Source: Pseudomonadota bacterium (lineage in GTDB: Bacteria; Pseudomonadota; Alphaproteobacteria; Rickettsiales; Midichloriaceae). From it: a stretch of DNA of 5,811 bases. A program made the translations under genes and the position numbers. Positions 1 to 5,811 of this stretch are shown piece after piece. Within the stretch, counting starts at the first letter, position 1; each line of letters begins with the position of its first letter. The notes below the pieces were generated by a model. That model made no database searches. It worked only from the letters and a program-made list of their open reading frames with translations, and was not told where the DNA came from. The stretch is taken from the NCBI GenBank assembly GCA_027621485.1, contig JAQCBG010000043.1:1-5811 (forward strand), in the 5' to 3' direction.

Positions 1-1043
1 ATCTCGCGCATTATAATGTAGTATTGAGAGGATTAATCGCCTTTCTTATAACTTTTTTTGCGCATCTTTTTTGTGGAAAGAAATTTATATCATTTATTAC
101 GGTAAAAAATATTGCAATACAGCCTATCAGAGCAATAGGACCAAAAACTCATATAGTAAAGCAAGGCACTCCAACAATGGGTGGTGTATTGATCGTATTG
201 TCATTTTTTCTGGGCGTTTTTTTATGCGCTGACATTCTATTTTCCAAGTATATAATATGGACTATGCTTGTTGTGTTATGCTTTTCGTGTATAGGATTTG
301 CTGATGATTTTGCAAAATTAAAGTACAAAAATCACAAAGGACTATCTGTAAAAATCAGGATGTTACTTCAGGTATTTATAACTTTAATATTTTATTATTT
401 TGCTTTACTACCCTCTAATGATTCACAAGATCAGATTATAATCAACATTCCATTTTGCTATGGAATTAGCAGTATTATAGCGCATTATTTGCTAACATTT
501 TTTACAATATCTGGATCTGCAAATGCCACGAATCTCACAGATGGACTAGATGGACTTCTGAGTATGCCGTTTATATTGGTATCTTTTTGCCTTGCTACTG
601 CGAGCTACTTAGCATCTAATGAATCGCATGCTATATTTTATTCTCAAATTCTTTATATCAAAGAGGCACAAGAACTAATAATACCACTCATGGCAGCAAG
701 CGGATCTTGCCTTGCATTTCTTTGGTATAACTGCTTTCCTGCAAAAATTTTCATGGGCGATTCTGGTAGTCTTGCATTAGGCGCGCTACTTGGATCTGTT
801 AGCGTTATCATTAAACAAGAGATTATTTTATTTATTGCGGGCGGTGTTTTTGTTATAGAAGTTTTATCTGTGATATTACAAGTTGGATCATATAAATTGC
901 GCAATAAAAAAAGAATATTTAAGATGACACCAATACATCATCATTTTGAACAAATAGGAATGCCAGAAACTCAAATCGTTGTGAGATTTTGGATTGTATC
1001 ATTTGTATTATGTGTTTTATCTGTTATACTTTTAATTAGTTAG
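1..1043 (+). CDS. mraY: MraY, phospho-N-acetylmuramoyl-pentapeptide transferase (5' end cut by window edge)
   Basis: MraY is the integral inner-membrane enzyme that transfers phospho-MurNAc-pentapeptide from its UDP carrier to undecaprenyl phosphate, making lipid I. Numbering from the TTG at 24, the family motifs appear in order: KQGTPTMGG (46-54), the Asp pair in FADDF (94-95), NATNLTDGLDGL (167-178), FMGDSGSLALG (243-253, key Asp at 246) and the HHH cluster (305-307). About ten hydrophobic membrane segments lie between them, and the length suits a family of roughly 320-360 residues. The frame is open to the left edge: seven further codons (from base 3) precede the TTG, there is no in-frame ATG, and the conserved first membrane segment starts right there. 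I therefore treat the gene as 5'-partial and do not accept the TTG as its start. It ends with TAG 25 nt before murD, which suggests a shared transcript. All catalytic motifs look intact. Confidence 0.95.
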   Translation, partial: LAHYNVVLRGLIAFLITFFAHLFCGKKFISFITVKNIAIQPIRAIGPKTHIVKQGTPTMGGVLIVLSFFLGVFLCADILFSKYIIWTMLVVLCFSCIGFADDFAKLKYKNHKGLSVKIRMLLQVFITLIFYYFALLPSNDSQDQIIINIPFCYGISSIIAHYLLTFFTISGSANATNLTDGLDGLLSMPFILVSFCLATASYLASNESHAIFYSQILYIKEAQELIIPLMAASGSCLAFLWYNCFPAKIFMGDSGSLALGALLGSVSVIIKQEIILFIAGGVFVIEVLSVILQVGSYKLRNKKRIFKMTPIHHHFEQIGMPETQIVVRFWIVSFVLCVLSVILLIS

Positions 1044-1068
1044 TATAGTTAGTGCAATAATACACTAT

Positions 1069-2432
1069 ATGATTACAATTAAATTACAAAATAAATATTT
1101 AGCAATTGTTATTGGGCTTGGAATTACAGGAAGAAGTACTGCTGAGGCGTTACTATATTCTGGCTTTAATGTAATTGGCTTGGACGACTCTATAAAAGTC
1201 TTAGAACAAATAAAACAATTGCCTGAATTTCAACAATATATTCAAAATAAATCTTTTAAGGCGCTGCAATTAAATGATTATAAAGCAATTAATTGGAGTG
1301 AGGTAGAATATGCAGTTATAAGCCCAGGCATAGCACTCAAATCTAGTACTAATTTTAATCATATATATCTAGACATTAAAAAATTTAATATAAAGATACT
1401 TTCTGATCTTGAATTACTCCAAATCGCAGCCCCAAAACCAATATACATAGGTATACCGGCACAAATGGCAAATCTACGGTCTCATCACTTATTGCGCATA
1501 CACTTAATAGTTTATCAATCAAAGCGGAACTTGGAGGAAATATTGGAATCCCAACTCTTCACCTCAAACATTTAAGTAAAAAAAATGAATTTTACGTATT
1601 AGAAATCTCCTCATTTCAACTTGAGCTACTTCAAAAAATGCATTTTGATATTGCAATATGCCTTAGAATTGCAGAAGATCATATGGATAGATATGACAAT
1701 ATGAATCAATATGTAAATGCCAAAGCAAGAATATTTAGAACACAAAACAAAGACGATGTTGCAATTATTGCTGGATGCGCATATACCAAAAATATGCACT
1801 ATCTCTCACATCAAACAATGATCAATATAAACGAAGAGATAAATAAAAAAAATGACATTGATATACCAATAGACATAATAAAAAAATTTCATCATAAAGA
1901 AAATATATATACTGCAATTTTCGCAGTCAAAAGTGCTTTAAACAAGATTGGCAAAATTTTCAATATAGAAGAATTTTATCTGGCGTGCGCTTCGTTTGCT
2001 ATGCTACCTCATAGAGTTGAGCATGTATTGAAAAAATATGATTTAGATTTTGTCAATGATAGCAAGGCAACAAATATTGATTCTAGTATTGCAGCGCTGC
2101 GCTCTTTTTCAAATATACAATGGATTGCAGGCGGCATTTGTAAAGAGACAGAAGCAAGTATAGAGAAAATTAAAGATGTTGTTCATAATATATCTTGCGC
2201 ATATCTAATAGGGAAGAGCGCAGAGAAATTTGCAAAAATTATGCATAAATTAGGGGTGCAATATAGCATTAGCGAAACACTTGAAAACGCTCTAAGAGAA
2301 ATTTATAAAAAACAGATAAAACATGGTACAGTATTATTATCTCCCGGATGCTCTTCTTTTGATCAATGGAATAACTTCAAAGAAAGAGGTAATGTATTTA
2401 AAGATTTAGTTATGCAAATATGGAAAAAGTAA
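1069..2432 (+). pseudogene. murD: MurD, UDP-MurNAc-L-alanine--D-glutamate ligase, interrupted by a frameshift
   Basis: MurD is the cytoplasmic ATP-dependent ligase that adds D-glutamate to UDP-MurNAc-L-Ala. The ATG at 1069 opens a frame with the N-terminal nucleotide-sugar-binding domain (GLGITGRST; VISPGIAL, about residue 105; LSDLELL), but this frame leaves the MurD pattern after residue 129, runs 39 unrelated residues and stops at 1573-1575. The frame one base back carries the rest without interruption: GTNGKST P-loop (1458-1478), GGNIGIPTL, EISSFQLE, EDHMDRY, NAKARIF (probable carbamylated Lys), LPHRVEHV, NDSKATN, LSPGCSSFDQW and a TAA at 2430-2432. Repaired, the product would be 454 residues, near the usual MurD size. 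An ATG at 1638 inside the second frame lies past the P-loop, so a product begun there could not be a normal ligase. Two usually conserved Asn residues are also replaced. There is no clear ribosome binding site before 1069. Identity is certain; whether the break is a true mutation or a sequence error is not. Confidence 0.9.
1453..1460 (+). other. Frameshift point in murD, one base missing before the P-loop
   Basis: The upstream frame reads I-G-I through base 1455, and the downstream frame resumes with G-T-N-G-K-S-T at 1458. Adding one A after 1455 (or reading base 1455 twice) gives ATA-ACC-GGC, that is I-T-G, restoring the standard Mur-ligase sequence IGITGTNGKST. The site has no homopolymer and no X-XXY-YYZ slippery heptamer, so neither programmed -1 frameshifting nor polymerase slippage is an obvious rescue. 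Confidence 0.85.
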
Positions 2433-3955
2433 TTCTTTGTATACTTGATGGCTGGGGCATATCAAAGCAAAAAAAATATAATGCAATATCTCTTGCGAAA
2501 ATACCGTTTCTAGATCTTATATACACAAAGTGCAACACTGCAGAATTAAATGCAAGCGGTCCCGCTGTTGGGCTTGAAGAGGGGCAAGTTGGTAATTCCG
2601 AAGTTGGTCACATTACAATTGGCGCAGGAAGAGCTATACCGCAAAGCTTAACAAAGATTAATAATGCAATATCAAGTGGGCTTTTGGAGGAGAAAATTAT
2701 TTCTTTTATAAAAAAAGTTAAAGATTCGGGGAAAGTTTGCCATATATTTTGTCTCATATCAGATGGTGGTGTGCATTCGCATATAGAGCACTTAAAGTAT
2801 ATCTGCACTTTATTTAAATATCATAAAGCTCAAATATGCATTCACGCAATACTAGATGGAAGAGATACATCGCCAAAAAGTGCAAAGAGATATTTACTTG
2901 ATCTGCAAGAGAATATCAAACAAAGTCCATCTACTATATCTGGTAGGTATTTTGCAATGGATAGAGATAAAAGATGGGAGAGAACAAGAGAATATTATAT
3001 TGCAGTTGTAAATGGATTCGCGCCTTCATTTTTTGATGTAGAAAATTTTATTGATCAACAATATGACGCAGAAACCGTAGATGAATTCATTCAGCCACAT
3101 ATAGCAAGCGGATATAATGGCATTCAAGATGGGGACTTTATATTTATGTGTAATTTTAGAGCAGACAGAGTAAGGCAATTATTAAGCTCTATACTAGATC
3201 CCGACTTTCAAGAATTTGAACGAATTATGACTCCAAAAATTGCATCTGCATGCGGAATGATTAGTTATTCAAAAAATCTAGATCAATTCATTCCATCTTT
3301 ATTTAAAGAGTGCAATATACAAGATACGCTTGGAAGTATTATATCTTCTTCTGGTCTTACCCAACTTCGAATAGCAGAAACCGAAAAATACGCACATGTC
3401 ACTTACTTTTTCAATGGAGGAAGAGAAGAGGCATTTCAGGGAGAGCAGAGAATAATGATTGCATCACCGAATGTAGATAAATATGATAAAACGCCAGAGA
3501 TGTCTTCAAGAGAAATAACAAATGTTGTAATATCAAATCTCGAAACTCAAAAATTCAATTTTATCTGCGTTAATTTTGCAGCAGCAGATATGATTGGCCA
3601 TACAGGCAATATAGATGCTGCAAAACTAGCTTGTTCTATTATAGATGACTGTTTAAAAAAGATATATGATGCATCTGTAAAAAATGGATATAATTTAATC
3701 ATTACCGCAGATCACGGCAACGCAGAAGAAATGTTTAATCAACAATTCAATCAAAAACACACATCTCATACTAAAAATAAAGTTCCATTCATCTGCATAA
3801 GTCATGAAGATAGGCTATATTCTGTAAACTCACAAAGTAAATTTAGGTGCAAAAAATTTGGCGAACTTGCAGATATCACTCCAACAATATTAGATATTAT
3901 GAATATTGCAAAACCAGATATTATGAGCGGCTCCTCATTACTTTTAAAAATATAA
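2420..3955 (+). CDS. gpmI: GpmI, 2,3-bisphosphoglycerate-independent phosphoglycerate mutase
   Basis: This cytoplasmic metalloenzyme interconverts 3-phosphoglycerate and 2-phosphoglycerate in glycolysis or gluconeogenesis through a phosphoserine intermediate. The 511-residue length is typical of the family. Visible sites are ILDGWG (metal-binding Asp10), GQVGNSEVGH (nucleophile Ser60), DGGVHSH (115-121), LDGRDTSP (145-152), AMDRDKRWER (179-188), CNFRADRVRQL (244-254), DMIGHTGN (metal-binding Asp390 and His394), TADHGNAEEM (Asp431, His432) and HTSHTKNKVPF (447-457, His450). The phosphatase-like domain is formed by both ends, with the transferase domain inserted in the middle. The ATG at 2420 is chosen because the family N-terminus (x-K-V-I-L-x-I-L-D-G-W-G) begins there. 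It overlaps the murD end by 13 nt and has no strong Shine-Dalgarno sequence, so translation may be coupled to murD. All catalytic residues appear present, so the enzyme should be active. Confidence 0.97.
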   Translation: MEKVILCILDGWGISKQKKYNAISLAKIPFLDLIYTKCNTAELNASGPAVGLEEGQVGNSEVGHITIGAGRAIPQSLTKINNAISSGLLEEKIISFIKKVKDSGKVCHIFCLISDGGVHSHIEHLKYICTLFKYHKAQICIHAILDGRDTSPKSAKRYLLDLQENIKQSPSTISGRYFAMDRDKRWERTREYYIAVVNGFAPSFFDVENFIDQQYDAETVDEFIQPHIASGYNGIQDGDFIFMCNFRADRVRQLLSSILDPDFQEFERIMTPKIASACGMISYSKNLDQFIPSLFKECNIQDTLGSIISSSGLTQLRIAETEKYAHVTYFFNGGREEAFQGEQRIMIASPNVDKYDKTPEMSSREITNVVISNLETQKFNFICVNFAAADMIGHTGNIDAAKLACSIIDDCLKKIYDASVKNGYNLIITADHGNAEEMFNQQFNQKHTSHTKNKVPFICISHEDRLYSVNSQSKFRCKKFGELADITPTILDIMNIAKPDIMSGSSLLLKI

Positions 3956-3960
3956 AGAGC

Positions 3961-4010
3961 TTTTTACTCGTAAAAATAATAAAAAGTCATCATAAATCTT
4001 TTTTATTTTT
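3961..4010 (+). terminator. Weak AT-rich hairpins and T-run after gpmI, possible terminator
   Basis: A short inverted repeat, TTTTTA/TAAAAA around CTCG (3961-3976), is followed by a second one, AAAAAG (3981-3986) pairing with CTTTTT (3998-4003), which runs into a T-rich tract to 4010. The stems are almost pure A/T and would be weak. Position just after the gpmI stop is the main support. Similar AT repeats arise easily by chance in this base composition. Confidence 0.3.
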
Positions 4011-4012
4011 GA

Positions 4013-4041
4013 TTGTACGGTCGAAATTTGTGCATTATAGA
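4013..4041 (+). promoter_or_regulatory. Candidate sigma-70-type promoter for the reductase gene
   Basis: TTGTAC (4013-4018) and TATAGA (4036-4041) are separated by 17 nt, with a TG dinucleotide four bases before the -10 element. Transcription would begin near 4048, leaving a leader of about 42 nt that includes the Shine-Dalgarno sequence. A perfect TATAAT at 4070-4075 has no matching -35 and would start the RNA beyond the ribosome binding site, so it is less likely. This is a consensus match only, in AT-rich DNA. Confidence 0.3.
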
Positions 4042-4076
4042 TGATGAAAAGAATTTCTTGTATAGAATTTATAATT

Positions 4077-4081
4077 GAAGG
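4077..4081 (+). promoter_or_regulatory. Ribosome binding site GAAGG that decides the reductase start
   Basis: GAAGG lies 8 nt before the ATG at 4090, ideal spacing for a Shine-Dalgarno sequence. It overlaps the alternative TTG at 4075, so it argues for the ATG. It is the clearest ribosome binding site in the window; the murD and gpmI starts lack one. Confidence 0.65.
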
Positions 4082-4089
4082 TAATTATT

Positions 4090-5097
4090 ATGTATGAAGT
4101 TCTTATTATAGGTGGCGGACCTGTTGGACTTTTTGCAGCTTTTGAAGCTGGAATGCTGGGCATGAGGAGTTGTATTATAGATAGCTTGCCAAAGCTTGGT
4201 GGTCAGTGCATTGAGTTATATCCCAAAAAACCTATATATGATATTCCAGCGCATCCGTTTATTACGGCAGAAGATCTGATCAATAATCTTAAACAACAAA
4301 TTGCGCCCTTTGATCCAAAGATATATTGCAATTCAAAAGTTATTTCTATTGATAAAGTAAATAACACTTTCATTGCACAAACAGAATGCGGAAAATCAAT
4401 CAGCGCAAGAGTAGTTATAATTGCAGCTGGGTGCGGTGCCTTTACTCCAAATAAACCAAATTTACATTCTATAGGTGAATTTGAAAAAAGTGGATGCATT
4501 CTGTATTCTGTCGTGGAAATAGAAAATTTCAGAAATAAAGATGTAGTAATTGCGGGCGGCGGAGATTCAGCAGTAGATTGGGCACTTGCACTCTCTGATA
4601 TTGCCAATTGCATTTATGTTGTTCACAGAAGAAGTAAATTTAGAGCTTTACAAGCAAATGTTGATCAAATGCACAAAAAAGCAAGCAATAACTTTAAAAT
4701 TTTAACTCCATATCAATTGCATAGTCTTATAGGGCGCAATGGGGTTTTGACGCATATCTCTATAAAGCAATTTCCAGAAGGAGAAGAAGAGAATATAGAG
4801 GTAAAAGCAGATTATTTACTTTCATTTTTTGGTCTTAAGATGAGCCTTGGGCCAGTTTTAGATTGGAATTTAAATATTGAAAACAATCATATTGTAGTAG
4901 ATCAAACAAATATGCAAACCAACATAGAAGGAGTATTTGCAATAGGAGATATTGCAAAATATAATGGCAAACTGAAGCTTATATTAACTGGCTTTGCAGA
5001 AGCGGCGCTCGCTGCAAACAGCGCATATAAACTCATTTATCCAGAAAAGCCATTACATTTTGAATACTCCACAAATAAAGGCATTCAGGCCTTATAA
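4090..5097 (+). CDS. Ferredoxin/flavodoxin-NADP+ reductase, thioredoxin-reductase-like type
   Basis: The product is a 335-residue cytoplasmic FAD enzyme expected to pass electrons between NADPH and ferredoxin or flavodoxin, for example for Fe-S cluster assembly. From the ATG at 4090, the FAD-binding motif is LIIGGGPVGLFAAFEAG (5-21), followed by LGGQCIELYPKKPIYD (36-51), typical of this reductase group. The NADP-binding part has VIAGGGDSAVDWAL (153-166) and VVHRRSKFRA (177-186); the paired Arg suits the NADPH 2'-phosphate. The closing FAD motif is GVFAIGDIAKY (281-291), followed by a C-terminal tail. The CxxC pair of true thioredoxin reductases is absent, which separates this protein from TrxB and favours the YumC-like ferredoxin reductases. 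A 5-residue longer form from TTG 4075 is possible, but GAAGG and the family N-terminus favour 4090. It seems to be transcribed separately from gpmI and converges on the next gene. Which ferredoxin it serves cannot be seen here. Confidence 0.93.
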   Translation: MYEVLIIGGGPVGLFAAFEAGMLGMRSCIIDSLPKLGGQCIELYPKKPIYDIPAHPFITAEDLINNLKQQIAPFDPKIYCNSKVISIDKVNNTFIAQTECGKSISARVVIIAAGCGAFTPNKPNLHSIGEFEKSGCILYSVVEIENFRNKDVVIAGGGDSAVDWALALSDIANCIYVVHRRSKFRALQANVDQMHKKASNNFKILTPYQLHSLIGRNGVLTHISIKQFPEGEEENIEVKADYLLSFFGLKMSLGPVLDWNLNIENNHIVVDQTNMQTNIEGVFAIGDIAKYNGKLKLILTGFAEAALAANSAYKLIYPEKPLHFEYSTNKGIQAL

Positions 5098-5130
5098 AAA
5101 TGCAATTAGTACTTATGCTGATAAATACTA
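5096..5130 (-). terminator. Hairpin plus U-tract, likely terminator of the minus-strand gene
   Basis: On the minus strand, a 10-bp stem (5130-5121 with 5116-5107) closes a CAGC tetraloop and has one G-U wobble. Six bases later comes a run of five T (5100-5096) that overlaps the end of the reductase gene. It starts about 30 nt past the stop of the outer-membrane protein gene. Read on the plus strand, the wobble becomes a C-A mismatch and no T-run follows directly (CTCTTTTTCC lies about 18 nt further), so any action for the reductase gene would be weaker. Confidence 0.5.
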
Positions 5131-5158
5131 TACTTATTATATAGCCCCTCTTTTTCCT

Positions 5159-5811
5159 TTAGAATGTAAATCCAATTCCAGCACCAATTGCAGTAACAGG
5201 TAAAGAAAATGCAATTTTTAAGTCTTTTATTTCATCAGTAGTAAGTTCATCAGACTTACCGAGCGCACTAATTGGCAATCTAAGCCCAGGTAATACAAAT
5301 CTAGCTGAGAAATTACAATATATATTATCTGTAATATCAATATTAACTCCAGCGCCAAGAGATCCTGCAAATCCAATTGGTGACCCCTTTGCAAATAATC
5401 CATTACCAATGCCTAATCCAAATTGCATGTAAGCTTGAGATTTCTCCCATTGAAGAAAAGAAGGCGAGTATTTAAAATTCGCAAGCAGCCCAAAAACACT
5501 CTCATTCACTGCCGCATCATCTACTAAGCCCTTTAAATCTTCCGGAAGAGAATCTTGAGCTTTATCTAAAACACTCTGCCCAAGCTGATGGAGTGTAGAA
5601 TAATTTATATAAAAACTAGAAACTCCGACACTCCAATTTGTACCTAGAGCATAATCTAGATCAATAAATCCAATAAATCTTCCTAAAGAATTTTTTATAT
5701 CCTCTAAAGCAGTTTTCGTATCTGCATCTTTTGCGGTCTCTATTGCTTTAGACATAAACCAACTATCTAATATATAAGATCCATTTACACCTATGCGAAT
5801 CTTATTAGATG
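5159..5811 (-). CDS. Putative outer-membrane beta-barrel protein, C-terminal part (5' end beyond window)
   Basis: I do not recognise the exact family. The minus-strand frame stays open to the right edge, giving 216 visible residues, 18 of them before the first in-frame ATG (5755-5753). Those 18 include a strand-like stretch, IRIGVNGSYIL, so that ATG is probably internal. The C-terminus, IGAGIGFTF, ends in Phe with alternating aromatic or aliphatic residues, the usual signal recognised by the BAM assembly machinery. Amphipathic strand-like segments such as FIGFIDLDYAL, WSVGVSSFYINY, VFGLLANFKYS, AYMQFGLGIGNG, FAGSLGAGVNIDI, IYCNFSARFVL and DLKIAFSLPV recur. Between strands are charged, helix-prone insertions (about 25-30 residues each near KAIETAKDADTK and QSVLDKAQDSLPEDLK, and a shorter one near GKSDELTTDEIK), plausible surface loops. 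Rickettsiales carry lineage-specific surface barrels of this kind, but assignment to a named family would be a guess. The signal peptide and promoter lie outside the window. Confidence 0.7.
   Translation of the reverse strand, partial: SNKIRIGVNGSYILDSWFMSKAIETAKDADTKTALEDIKNSLGRFIGFIDLDYALGTNWSVGVSSFYINYSTLHQLGQSVLDKAQDSLPEDLKGLVDDAAVNESVFGLLANFKYSPSFLQWEKSQAYMQFGLGIGNGLFAKGSPIGFAGSLGAGVNIDITDNIYCNFSARFVLPGLRLPISALGKSDELTTDEIKDLKIAFSLPVTAIGAGIGFTF

Noticed and set aside
24..26. TTG as the true start of mraY
   Set aside because: The frame is open to the window edge and the conserved first membrane segment begins at this point, so part of the N-terminus lies upstream of the window.
1044..1068. 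Short inverted repeat TAGTG/CACTA between mraY and murD
   Set aside because: The 5-bp stem has no T-run and sits within a close gene pair; too weak to call a terminator or attenuator.
1453..1460. Programmed ribosomal frameshift in murD
   Set aside because: A -1 shift would restore the protein, but there is no slippery heptamer, no homopolymer and no obvious downstream pseudoknot; Mur ligases are not known to use recoding here.
3847..4044. 65-codon plus-strand frame overlapping the gpmI end
   Set aside because: Most of it is out-of-frame gpmI and low-complexity AT-rich spacer; no start signal or recognisable motif.
4049..4059. Small palindrome AAGAA-T-TTCTT before the reductase gene, a possible operator
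   Set aside because: Short A/T-rich palindromes are expected by chance in this composition and it matches no operator I can name.
4203..4613. 136-codon minus-strand open frame inside the reductase gene
   Set aside because: It lies wholly antisense to a well-supported enzyme gene and its composition shows no protein family features; it is a shadow frame.
4994..5203. 69-codon plus-strand frame across the reductase end and the convergent spacer
   Set aside because: It overlaps two supported genes and a terminator-like hairpin, with no ribosome binding site or domain.

Overview
The window looks like housekeeping DNA from an AT-rich alphaproteobacterium with a reduced genome, most likely an obligate intracellular member of the Rickettsiales. 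This is inferred from the strong A/T preference at third codon positions, the tight gene packing, the mix of lipid II genes, GpmI and a TrxR-like ferredoxin-NADP reductase, and a beta-barrel surface protein. I cannot fix the genus from the sequence.

Left to right there are four plus-strand genes and one minus-strand gene. The first is mraY, whose 5' end is cut by the left edge. It is followed after 25 nt by murD, then by gpmI, whose start overlaps the murD end by 13 nt. These three look like one transcription unit joining peptidoglycan precursor synthesis (lipid I formation, D-glutamate addition) to lower glycolysis (3-phosphoglycerate/2-phosphoglycerate interconversion). After an AT-rich gap of about 130 nt comes a flavin-dependent ferredoxin/flavodoxin-NADP+ reductase with its own plausible promoter and a clear Shine-Dalgarno sequence. 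Facing it from the right edge is the C-terminal part of an unidentified outer-membrane beta-barrel protein. The two convergent genes are separated by a short spacer carrying a hairpin that fits a terminator for the minus-strand gene.

The most notable feature is murD. One base is missing immediately before its ATP-binding P-loop, splitting it into a 168-codon N-terminal frame and a long in-frame remainder that encodes the rest of MurD. Two asparagines that are normally conserved in Mur ligases are also substituted. The gene is therefore either newly inactivated or the window has a sequencing or assembly error; the substitutions lean mildly towards real decay. If real, the MurD step would be lost or supplied by another gene, while mraY and gpmI on either side look intact.

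I see no RNA gene, mobile element, CRISPR array or large repeat, and no evidence for a new multi-gene system. No gene-free stretch exceeds 300 nt.
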